Origin: Selaginella moellendorffii
Taxonomy: Eukaryota; Streptophyta; Lycopodiopsida; Selaginellales; Selaginellaceae
DNA length: 64,000 nt
Assembly (NCBI RefSeq): GCF_000143415.4
Contig: NW_003314348.1
Coordinates: 749,253 to 813,252 of the forward strand
Direction of reading: 5' to 3'
Positions 31,244 through 40,821 of the stretch are shown in pieces. The notes beneath the pieces are model-generated. The model was not told where the DNA came from. It made no database searches and was given only the letters and a program-made list of their open reading frames with translations. Within the stretch, counting starts at the first letter, position 1. Each line of letters opens with the position of its first letter. A program made the translations under genes and the position numbers.

Positions 31244-33311
31244 ATGGAGGAGCGAAGCAGTAACAAGAAGAAGAAGAAGAGCGCAGTGCTGTGGCTGTGC
31301 GATGAGCTGCTGGAGAGAATCCTCGCGCTTATCGCCGATCCCTGCGACCGCGCGGCGGTCTCCGAGGTGAATCGGCAGTGGTACCGGGTGGAGGCGAGGA
31401 CGCGATCGAGATTGGTGGTCAAGTGCTCGTACGCAGTGCATCCATGGCGGCTGGCCCAGCGATTTACCGGCCTCGCCAGCGTGACCATCAAGGGGCGGCC
31501 ACGGATCTACGACTGGGGCTTGCTCGGGGACGACTGGGGCGGCACCGCCGACGCCTGGATCCGCGTCCTCGTCGCCTGCTGCCCCTCTCTCGCCGCCATC
31601 CACCTCCGCCGCTTCGACGTCCCCGACTCCGCCATCGCCGCCATTGCCACCGCCGCGTTTGCGAGCTCGCTGCAGGTGCTCAAGCTCGACCGCTGCTCGG
31701 GCTTCTCCACCCGGGGCCTCCTCGAGATCGCGCGCCACTGCAAGTGAGTCAAGCAAGCGATCATCTCTCTCTCAACGTTGTGTTCTATCTATATGATCCA
31801 GGAACCTCAGAGTTTTGAGCTTGGACGAGAGCATCGTGGATGGTGGCGGCGAGCAGTGGCTGCGAGCTCTGGCCGACACCGCCACCAAGCTCGAGGTGCT
31901 CAGCTTTAGCCTGACGGGGATCGAGGTCCGGGGCCTGGACGATGTGGCGGCGATTGTGAGCAGGAACAAGCGACTCGCCTCTCTTCGGCTTGACGAAGTT
32001 CGCACCACCAATGACGCCATTTCCAGGGCGCGGGGGATCCTTTGCGATGCTGCATCGCTCCAGGAGATGCTGCTGCTCTATCGCTCCCTGGATGAGAGCA
32101 GCATCATCGAGAAGCTGGAGCTGCCCAAGACGGTCACTTCCCTCGCCGGGGATATCAGCATTCCTCTCGATTCCGGGCTCGCCTTCCGGCTGCTCAAGCT
32201 CGACTTGATGCTCACCACCCTCGATAGCTCGCAGCTCTCGCTTCTCCACCAGACTTTCCAAGCGTGTCCCAACCTGGAAGAACTCAAGGTAATGAGACTT
32301 TCCGTAGCTTGGATCTTACTCTCTTCTTTCGCTCACTATCTCTCAGAGTTTGAACAAACCAGCCATTTGCTTTCTAAGTTCTTCCAATGTTTTCCAAAGT
32401 TCTCATCCAGTCACTAGCTAGCGCAAGTTGTTATCTCTCGACAGACACATTCCTTAGCTTGGACACCATCAACAGATCATGAAGTTCTTTTCGAAAGTTC
32501 ACCCTCCCCCGATCCTTCTATAGATCCATCGAAAGTTCTCAATCGACTGAAGAGTACATTGCTCCTTTCCCAGGTGAGGAACAGCATCGGGGACGAGGGA
32601 GTCGAGGCCATCGCTAAGCACTGTCGGAAGCTCAAGCGCATCCGAATCGAGAACCTCGAGGACAACCATCACTCAGTCTCGCAGCACGGCCTCATCGCGC
32701 TCGCCTCCAGCTGCGCACACCTCCGCACAGTAGCCATCTACGCCTCAGACGTGAGCAACGCAGCATTTGCCGCTTTTGGCATTTGCTGCCGGGACCTCTA
32801 CGACTTCCGGATCGCGGTGCTCGACTCCCCGACCCCGCTCACCGATACCCCGCTCGACGCCGGCGTCAAATCCCTCCTCCAGGGCTGCCGGGGCCTCCGC
32901 AAGCTCGCGCTCTACCTCAAGCGCGGCGGCCTCTCGGATCACGGCCTGGCAGAGATGGGGGTGCTCGCGGCCAATCTCAAGTGGCTGCTCCTGGGCTGCG
33001 CGGGCTACTCGGACGCCGGATTCGTGGGCCTCGCGGCCGGGTGCGCGAGGCTGACCAAGCTGGAGCTCCGGCACTGCCCGTTTAGCGAGGCCGGCATGGC
33101 GGCCGGGGTGGCGCGGATGGAGCGGCTGAGGTACGTGTGGAGCCAGGGGTACCGCGAAGTGGACGCCAGAGATTTACTGGCGCTGGGGCCGGCGTGGAAC
33201 ATCGAGTACATGCCGTCCCGCGATGCCGCTGTGACACAGTTCGTAGCATATCGGTCGCTGCTTGGGCCCCGGAGGGATTGCCCGCCTCGCGTCATGCAAC
33301 TGGTTGGCTAA
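31244..33311 (+). CDS. COI1: COI1 jasmonate receptor F-box/LRR protein
   Basis: F-box subunit of the SCF-COI1 E3 ligase that, with JAZ proteins, perceives jasmonates in the nucleus. Three exons (31244-31743, 31802-32288, 32574-33311) give 574 codons, against about 592 in Arabidopsis COI1. The N-terminal F-box (L-W-L-C-D-E-L-L-E-R-I-L) leads into 18 LRR-like units. Alignable blocks include K-L-D-R-C-S-G-F-S-T-R-G-L, R-N-S-I-G-D-E-G-V-E, S-Q-H-G-L-I-A-L-A, D-F-R-I-A-V-L-D, Y-L-K-R-G-G-L-S-D-H-G-L and S-Q-G-Y-R. Both introns are positioned so as to restore the family frame exactly. Residue 383 is Ala, equal to Arabidopsis Ala384 (Val in Marchantia). The long exons are GC-rich. A GA repeat lies in the leader. 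Confidence 0.95.
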
Positions 33312-35295
33312 GCGGAATTTTTAATTTTTTTAATAAATTTTTTTATTGCGGTGAGGTGGAGATCTACGATTGTCCGCATGTGTCTCGAAAGTTTGAAAAG
33401 AAGACACACCTATGGATAAAAAATTGAAACAAAGACCGTAAATTATCCATAGAATTTGTTGTATTCATTCATTCGATTTTGTTTACATGGTCTCGCAGTG
33501 CCCGCCAAGGATTTGAATAAGCTGCCGGAATGATATTTGCAGCTTTATGTAAATGTACTTAATATTTTTGCTCTTTCTGAGTGCACGTCCAAATTTAGTA
33601 ATTCGTATTTAGTTTAGGTCTAAGTTTTGCTCAGCTGACAAGAAACTGCCGCTTACAGACTGCCACGGCTGCATATGTAGAAAGACAACACGTATTGTTC
33701 TTATCTCTTCTCTCTTTTCTTCTTTTTGTTGCTTGTTTGTAGGGTGGATGACAATTCAATGGCATGCATTCATGTATGCATAACTCATGGATGAGGACAG
33801 GTCAAGGCTTTTACATTACTTCTAAATAAGCCTTATAATACTCTTTGTAGCAGATGGATCTTATTAATACAATTACAATATAGGAGTATTTTTAGTGATG
33901 TTATTTATCCTTGTTTATCCAAAGGTTCGAAAGACAGTTTATATTCTTAATATTGTCAATCAAGTTGTTCGTAACAAATGGCACTAAAAATGAAGATGAT
34001 GAAACGTTTGTAGTATCCTAAACAGGTTCCTAAACCTTATAAAATGGTGTTCAAGTCTATTTTAAGTTAGCTAGCTAGTTAATTGCTAGTTGTTGTACTT
34101 CATGCTTGTTGTCCCTCTCCCTAAGGACCTAATCCATGGTTTGAATTTTTGGGAAGCTAAGCAACACCACTTGATCTTACTTATGTGGCATTGTTACTTA
34201 TATGGCCTGATCTTGGTTGGATTGAATGTCATATCATGAACAGTCATGATCAAAACCTTTAATTTTATAGTGGAAATTCAAGTGGAGATTCTGGAGCTCC
34301 CCCTTAGATCTATGGCACAATCAATTATAGCTTGCATTGTCACCCTTCTATAGTTCCACATTTGTACGTATGTAGCTCATATTCTGGCATGCAGTAGTGG
34401 TACCTTAAGAAGCTTCATCTGTTGATTCTTGGCAAGGGGCAAAAGTATCATACAATAGTATAACATAGGGGTAAAGAGATTAAAATTTTATTTGCTAGTA
34501 ATTTTTATAACTATTGTATCATACAATTGTGAGAGCTAAAAAACAATTTAGTAAATAAACAAAATTTTGCAACTAATTTAGTTATGATCATCACAAAATT
34601 AATTCAGAAAGTTTTAAAATGTTTTATCACTATATCATACTTTTGTCTTCTTGCTATCTAGATTGTGTTTGGTCCATTCTCACAATTCCTTTGATGATTC
34701 CTCTATGGTTGAATGTACGTGATGGTCATCTTTCAAGCAAACATCTCAGATTCCAGGAAGAGGAATGGAACCCTCCAAACTTACAGTTCATGCTCTATAA
34801 AGTTTAGTTGTGTCCAAAAAGAGCTGTGACCATTGTGTACAATGCAATAGTAGTGTTTGTTTTGTCTTCCAATAATTGCATTGCTATGGCAATCTGACTG
34901 GAAGCTATGATGTTGAAATCAGCAGCCACTGCATAGGCCCCACACATTTGCACTACTTTCACGCAGTCTTTGACACCTTTTGTCCATGTCCATCGTCTCA
35001 AAGATAAATTGCCAAATTTCCTTGCATTCCATAAGCTTGCAAGTTGTTGGAACCAGCAGCAAAAGCAAGTATAGGTATAAGCCGGAAAGCTGATTTAAGG
35101 ATAATTGTTCTCCTTTGATATCAGTTCCAGTGCTTCAATATAATCTGTGTGGATTCCGGTTTGATGACTTAGGATCACAAACATGTTTATGAAGCAGCTT
35201 AAACTGAAACCAAGCTTTCGAACACAAGCTTTTGCATTCATTTTTTCTTTGTTTTATTGAAACAATCAGTTTTTAGTCTATTTAGTTATCCTCCT
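33312..35295. other. Intergenic, AT-rich, with a possible LINE endonuclease fragment
   Basis: Nearly 2 kb between the convergent ends of COI1 and invertase copy 2. A minus-strand frame at 34804-35001 contains A-V-A-A-D-F-N-I-I-A, reminiscent of the G-D-F-N motif of LINE endonucleases, but it is short and alone. Otherwise nothing coding is seen. Confidence 0.4.
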
Positions 35296-37703
35296 CTAGA
35301 CTGTGGTGTAGCGAATCTTATCCATCTTCCACACAGCCAAGTGTGTTGCCTTGACTGGAAGACTTCCATTGTTGAACACGAACATATGAGCGTTGTTGTC
35401 ACTCCCGAGAAGAGGATAGGATCGAGCAGTGATGCATGTCCGGCCGCCTTGAGCAAACGTTTCGACGATGGAATGATCCACCTGAGCCAAAAGTTTTTAG
35501 CATATTGTCTCGAGGAACTCTTCACCGACTTACCAAGATTCTCATTGTCAAAGCCTGACGATTCTTGTAGCTCGAGAGGCTTACTAGTCCACCGTAGACG
35601 CCTTTTGTAGCATCGGATGCCAGGGAAGAGCTGCAAGCACAAACAAGTTTTAAGAAGATTCGATGATTTTACAAGAGAACGAGAACCAACCTTGTGAGAT
35701 CGTTGCAAACCATAGTTTTCCAGGAACCTTTGAACTTGAGGAACTTAAAGAACACGGAAGTTCTCTCGCGTAGATCCTCCGACGCAAGGACGTGGACTCC
35801 GAACGGGCCGATTATCTGCTCGGCCTCTGGAAAGCTGCCATTGCAGTATATGAGGGTGTTGTTTGGAATTCCCTCGACTCTGGACGATTCAAAGTTAAAT
35901 TCATCGTTCTCATCGTTGGCGTGAGCCTTTGGGATTTGAAAAGTCACCTCGATATCGAGCTGCAAGGACAAAGAAAGCCATTCAGCTTGGAAAGAGAAAG
36001 AGAGAACAAGTGTGTGGTACCTGCGATCCTTGAGAGCCATTTACTTTGAAAACTTCTCCCTGCTTCAAGAGCAAATCTGTATGACGAATTGGATGCTTTC
36101 TTAGAGAATTGATCTCTGGCACGGGCCACTGCCGAAGGGAATGCTGGTTTTCGTCGAGCCATACAACTCTGGGAATTGCCTGTTCACAAGGACGACGAAT
36201 TCTCAGCTAAAGCTTTGAAACGAAGCTAGCACACAAGCACAAAGGAGAACGCAGCGAGAACAACAAATGCGTGAATGAAAAACACTAAGCATGCAGTGAA
36301 GCCAAGGAAACGATCGAAACAAATGAAGACCAAATGCTTAAGTAACCTTAAGTAACGCATACGTACCTGGACAGAAGCCCATCCCTTGCGAATGTCCGAC
36401 GTGGGCTTGTCGGCCTCGTTGATCCATCCCAGCAAAACTCTCCTCTTCTTGTGAGGATCATAGAACGACTTGGACGCGTAGTAAATCCCATAGTCATAGC
36501 GCAGCGCCGTTCCAATATCGAGCGCCTCGAAGCTGGGCAAGAACTTCTCCGACGCCGGGTCGTAATCGCCCACCACATACGTGTCAAATCGCGTCTCATC
36601 CAGGCTGACCTTGATCACGAACTTCTGGATCGCATTCTCCTCGCCAAGATAGTTCTCCGAGCCCTGCTGGCCATGGACCGCAACCGGGAAGAAATCCGGG
36701 CACTCCCACATCCCCGTCCCATTCACCGCGTGGAGCGATTCATCCAGGAGCTCCCATTTCGCGAAATCCTTGCTGCGGTACTGCAGGATGATCCCTGTGT
36801 CGTTGGCGCGATACTTGGATCCCACTGCAGTGCGCCATAGCCCATCTTGCCCAATCCACGCCGTCGTCGGGTCCCGGAAATCGCTGGTATTGATCCCCGG
36901 CGGCGGCACCGCGAAAGGATTCTCCGCGTCGACTTTGATCCATTCGCGCAGTAGCGGATCGGAGGAGTTCTTGGGCACAGCCTGGTCGAAATCAAAGAAG
37001 AAATGTCGAGCTCAAGAACCCTAGAAACGGAGGACATGGGAGGAGAAGACCTTGTTTTGGACTTGCGTGGAGGAATTCGTCCATCCAGTGTAGAGAAGAA
37101 TGGGCTCGCCATTGACGATCGTCGCGGATCCCGACCACACGCCCTTGATGTCATACCATCGATCTGGCACGAGAGCTAGCTCCTTCACGTACTTCCAGTG
37201 GATTAGATCCGTGGAGACGGCGTGGCCCCAAGTGATGTTCCCCCACACGGCAGCGTAGGGGTTCCATTGATAGAAGAGATGATACACGCCTTTGTAAAAC
37301 AGGGGACCTGGAAGAGCGGGGCAAAGAAACGCGTCAATCCATCGATTCCCGCTGCTGTCTCGATCGAAACTTGGGACAGAGGCTCACCATTTGGATCTGA
37401 TCCAGGCCACCGATGCGCAGACGAGGATTCGGGCGAGATTCGGATTAGATTTCAGGATAAAAACGAAGATAAAAACAGAGCTCTTATTTTTTAAATACCG
37501 TTCATCCAGTTCTTCACTGGCTGGAAGTGGAATCCCGTGCGCTGCCATTCCCAATCGAGATCGTTCCTCTGTGAATCCGGGGATTGATCGATCGCCGCGA
37601 GCGTCTGCACGTCGTATCGATCGGGGAGGGACAGAATCGAAGGGAGAAGGGCGAAGAACAGCAAGGAAAAGGAGAACAAGGAGGAGGAGGGAAGAGGAGC
37701 CAT
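35296..37703 (-). CDS. Cell-wall invertase (GH32 beta-fructofuranosidase), copy 2
   Basis: Apoplastic sucrose hydrolase. The start at 37703 gives a signal peptide ([11 protein letters not shown]) and [11 protein letters not shown]; the 9-nt mini-exon at 37388-37396 adds D-P-N. Catalytic motifs are complete: [20 protein letters not shown] (Pro, cell-wall type). The remaining exons give [24 protein letters not shown] and the end I-R-Y-T-T-V with stop at 35298-35296. It is clearly paralogous to the gene at 26244-28246 and on the same strand, but the two differ enough (signal peptide, an N-terminal extension of about 35 residues here) that the duplication is not recent. COI1 and the tRNA lie between the copies. 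Confidence 0.94.
37388..37396 (-). other. 9-nt mini-exon (codes D-P-N) of invertase copy 2
   Basis: CATTTGGAT on the plus strand (ATCCAAATG coding), flanked by AG before and GTGAGC after. It restores N-D-P-N-G in the same way as in copy 1. Confidence 0.9.
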
Positions 37704-38502
37704 GGGCGCGAGGGAAAGAACAAGTGAAGATTGCGGTCCTTAAAACACCTCCATTGCTGAAATTAGAGGCCCTCTTTTTCCTCGCGCGCATCGAAGTCAG
37801 CACTTCCGGCGAAAAAAAGCTCTGGTCCCCGTTCGATGCCCAGAATATCCGCTTCCGAGATTTGGCGCCAGGGAAGAAACGCGGACGTGGCGACACGTGT
37901 CAAGGGCGATGATCCGTGTTATGACCAGTGTGTGTTCGTGGTACTTTGAAAGCGGAAAAAAATTTCCCAACTACTTTTTTTTCCAGGAACGTTGTCTGGA
38001 TGTCTGGAGCCGACTGCAAAAAACAATGCGCAAGAAATTCGAGGGAGTGAAACGTTTTAATTTTGTTTGGCGCTGAGCTGCGCAAAATGCCGAGATTTTG
38101 CTGCCACGACAATGAATGAGTTTGTATGTTTTGAACGAAGGAATCAAAGGCACGAGCTCAACAGTCAACAGGTCACGATCTCAGCGATGGAAAATGGATG
38201 AAACTGCAAAGGTTTACTTTGTCAATACTTACTCGAGTCGTTCGTCTTGACTCGATCAATCAAAGACCTCTTTCTCTTCTCCTGCCCCCGTGACAAGCAA
38301 AAATATGGAAGTGTACCTCACTTCTTTGTGAAGAAACGTTTGTTTTCATCCCTCCAGGGTGTTTTCGAGGTGGAGCCTGCTCGTGCTCCATGTTTTTCCA
38401 AATCCAGAAATCGTGGTTTGCATCATCTTCCAGATTTCTAGCTCTTCGCAATGCTGAGTCGCATCCATAGAGATTGCGTGAAGAAAAAACCATTATACCA
38501 AG
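37704..38502. other. Intergenic between invertase copy 2 and the second PPR gene
   Basis: The left part (37704-37900) is GC-rich leader or promoter of the invertase gene; the rest should be the 3' flank of the PPR gene. No gene recognised. Confidence 0.45.
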
Positions 38503-40452
38503 TCAGAGCGTCGCGGAATAACTGCAGAAACGAACAAGCAATCCGTCAGTCAGAACGTTTCGAAGCTCTGAAACATACCTTTTCGCTGTCGACAACAAGA
38601 CGTATGGAGCTGCGTCGTTTGGATCCAGCGTGCTCGCATTCCCCGCGGCGCTCTCCACAAGCTTCTCGGCATCACGCTGGACGTTGGAAACCCCCAGCAG
38701 CGCGTTCCAGCTCGTAGAGTCGGGCAGAAACGGCATGGTGTCAATGAGATCAACCGCGTCCTTGAGCTGCCCCGATCGCCCAAGCATGTCCACCATGCAC
38801 CTGTAGTGCTCCGAGCTCGGCCGCAAGCCATGGTCGCTAACCATGCTGCTAAAGCACTCCAAGCCTTTGGCAACCAAGCCCGCGTGGGCACACGCCGTGA
38901 GGATGCACAGCATCGTTCCCTCGTAAGGCCGAGTCCCTTCCAAGGCCATCACCTTGAGCAGCTCAAACGCGTCGACGCAGTGGCCATTCTGAGCGTAGGC
39001 GGAGATCATCGTGTCCCAGGCGATCGCGTCACGGTATGGGACTTGATCAAACATCTCCTGGGCTTCGAAGACCCGGCCGTTTTGCACGAAGGACGCCATC
39101 ATCGCCGTCCACGAGATGAGGCACCAGTGAGAAAGCTTGAAGAACACGTCCCGCGCGTCTTGGATATACCCGTTTCGAGCATAGGCCGTGAAGAGCGTCG
39201 TCCATGACACCTGTGTTCTCTGCGGCATTGCATCGAACAAGCTCCGGCACTGCTCCAAATCTTCTCTAGAGTTGTGCGCAGCCAGCATGGTGTTCCAGGA
39301 GATCACGTTTCTGCACGGCATCCTCTCGAACACGAGCTTTGCTAGATCCAAGTCTCTGTTTTGGACGAGCCCCTGAACCATTCCCGTCCAGACTATGACA
39401 TGCTTCCCGGGCATCTGGTGGAACAAGCTCTTGGCCGTCTCCAAATCGCCAGCCACCATTGCTGCATGGATCAGTGACGGCCAAGACGAGTCATCCGTGC
39501 TTGGAATCCTGGAAAACACCTCCGTCGCCTCCTTCAAGCAGCCGAGCTGAGCGAAGCCTGCAATGATCGAGTTCCAGCACAGGACACTTCTCTCTGGCAC
39601 CCAGTCGAAGAGCTTCTTCGCGTCGAGCATCTGACCGAATTGGGCATACGCTGTGATCATCACGTTCCACGCCACGCGATTGTGCTTCGCCATCCTCTTC
39701 ACAAATTTCTTTGCCTTCGTGAAATCCCCGCTCGCTGCGTAAGCGTGTAGCATTGTCGTCCACGAGACTGGATCTCTTTCGCCCATGATCTCGAAGAAAT
39801 GCTGCGCGTCTCGCAAATTCCCTTCCCGGGAATACCCGAAGATCATCACGTTCCAGGAGACCAAGCTCTTCTGCCGCATTCGATTGAAGAGATTCCTTGC
39901 CGCTAGCATCCGCCCGCTGCGCGCGTAGGCCGAGAGCATCGAATTCACCGACACGACGCTCCACTTCGCCATATGCTGGAGCACAGCGCTCGCCTCCTCA
40001 AGAAACCCTCCCTGGGCATAAGCCGCGATCAAAATATTCCAAGAGATCACATCCCTCCTGTCGATCGCGTCGAAGACCTGCTTCGCCGATGCGGCGCTGC
40101 CGCACTTCCCATACATCCCCACAATGTGATCCGAGAGATACTTCGATCGCGAGTACCTGCTGTCGAGAACCTGTGCTTGGATCGCTCTCCCCAGCTCCAG
40201 ATCCCCGGAAAGCCCCGAGGATCGGAGAACCGATGCGTAATCCCGCGGCTGGAGCGACTCCTCGATCTCCTTGGCCCTGGCCGCCGCCTGGATTCGCCGA
40301 TCTTCCAGCACGGTGGCCGCTAGCGCCCCCCATGGATTGGGACTAGGAAATGTGAGAACTAGCCAATGGAGATAGCGATCGGGCAGCGGCGTCAAGACGT
40401 TCTTGTCGATTTGCCGCTGTAGCTTGCGAAGAACTAGGTCACGAAGTTTCAT
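38503..40452 (-). CDS. Pentatricopeptide repeat (PPR) protein, intronless
   Basis: Single exon of about 649 codons with start ATG at 40452. Roughly 17 PPR units follow, with motifs such as S-W-N-V-M-I-x-G-Y-S-R-E-G and S-W-T-A-M-M-A-S-F-V-Q-N-G. Near the end it has the L-T-A-C-A-H-A-G-L-V, M-V-D-M-L-G-R-S-G and W-N-A-L-L-G blocks that precede an E domain. The frame then leaves the family pattern after Y-V-L-L-S-T-A-K-R and stops about 25 residues later. A GT directly after that point (GTATGT) could be a splice donor, so a further exon is possible. No DYW domain is seen. Likely an organellar RNA-binding factor. It is head to head with the genes at 40623/40822. Confidence 0.92.
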   Translation of the reverse strand: MKLRDLVLRKLQRQIDKNVLTPLPDRYLHWLVLTFPSPNPWGALAATVLEDRRIQAAARAKEIEESLQPRDYASVLRSSGLSGDLELGRAIQAQVLDSRYSRSKYLSDHIVGMYGKCGSAASAKQVFDAIDRRDVISWNILIAAYAQGGFLEEASAVLQHMAKWSVVSVNSMLSAYARSGRMLAARNLFNRMRQKSLVSWNVMIFGYSREGNLRDAQHFFEIMGERDPVSWTTMLHAYAASGDFTKAKKFVKRMAKHNRVAWNVMITAYAQFGQMLDAKKLFDWVPERSVLCWNSIIAGFAQLGCLKEATEVFSRIPSTDDSSWPSLIHAAMVAGDLETAKSLFHQMPGKHVIVWTGMVQGLVQNRDLDLAKLVFERMPCRNVISWNTMLAAHNSREDLEQCRSLFDAMPQRTQVSWTTLFTAYARNGYIQDARDVFFKLSHWCLISWTAMMASFVQNGRVFEAQEMFDQVPYRDAIAWDTMISAYAQNGHCVDAFELLKVMALEGTRPYEGTMLCILTACAHAGLVAKGLECFSSMVSDHGLRPSSEHYRCMVDMLGRSGQLKDAVDLIDTMPFLPDSTSWNALLGVSNVQRDAEKLVESAAGNASTLDPNDAAPYVLLSTAKRYVSELRNVLTDGLLVRFCSYSATL

Positions 40453-40622
40453 CAAGAGAAGGAGGGGTATATAATAGATACTCTAAGTATATTCTTGCTC
40501 ATAATAGTAACTAATATTAATTAATCAGTATTAAGGAAAAGCGCGGATTGGATAGATTCCACGTGTTGTTCTTTCCTTCTTTAACCAACCGTTCGTTTGC
40601 CCGGGAGCCCTAAAGCGCGGCG

Positions 40623-40799
40623 ATGGCGCTGGGCGGCCTGGGCAGCGAGGTAGCGTCGCATTCGCTGTGTAGATCGATATTCTCAGGGATTTTGCTGATA
40701 GATATTCTCCTCGCGATCCAGCTGAAAATGATCGACAAGGAGGTTCTGGGGGGGATTATTGTGTGGCTGTTCTTGTTCCTTCGATTCGAGGTGAAATAG
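40623..40799 (+). CDS. Small ORF (58 codons), hydrophobic: uORF or tiny membrane protein
   Basis: ATG in good context (GCGATGGCG) opens 58 codons to TAG 40797-40799, ending 22 bp before the ATG of the coiled-coil gene on the same strand. It is strongly hydrophobic in two stretches (F-S-G-I-L-L-I-D-I-L-L-A-I and G-G-I-I-V-W-L-F-L-F-L), suggesting two membrane spans. I do not recognise the family. It could be an upstream ORF controlling the coiled-coil gene, a bicistronic small protein, or noncoding sequence: a GT at codon 10 (GAG/GTAGCG) might be a splice donor, which would make the rest an intron of the leader. Confidence 0.35.
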   Translation: MALGGLGSEVASHSLCRSIFSGILLIDILLAIQLKMIDKEVLGGIIVWLFLFLRFEVK

Positions 40800-40821
40800 C
40801 GGGTTTGATAGCTTCATCGCG

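Noticed and set aside
32745-33295. Long minus-strand and alternative plus frames over COI1 exon 3
   Set aside because: GC-rich coding sequence gives long shadow frames; COI1 explains the region.
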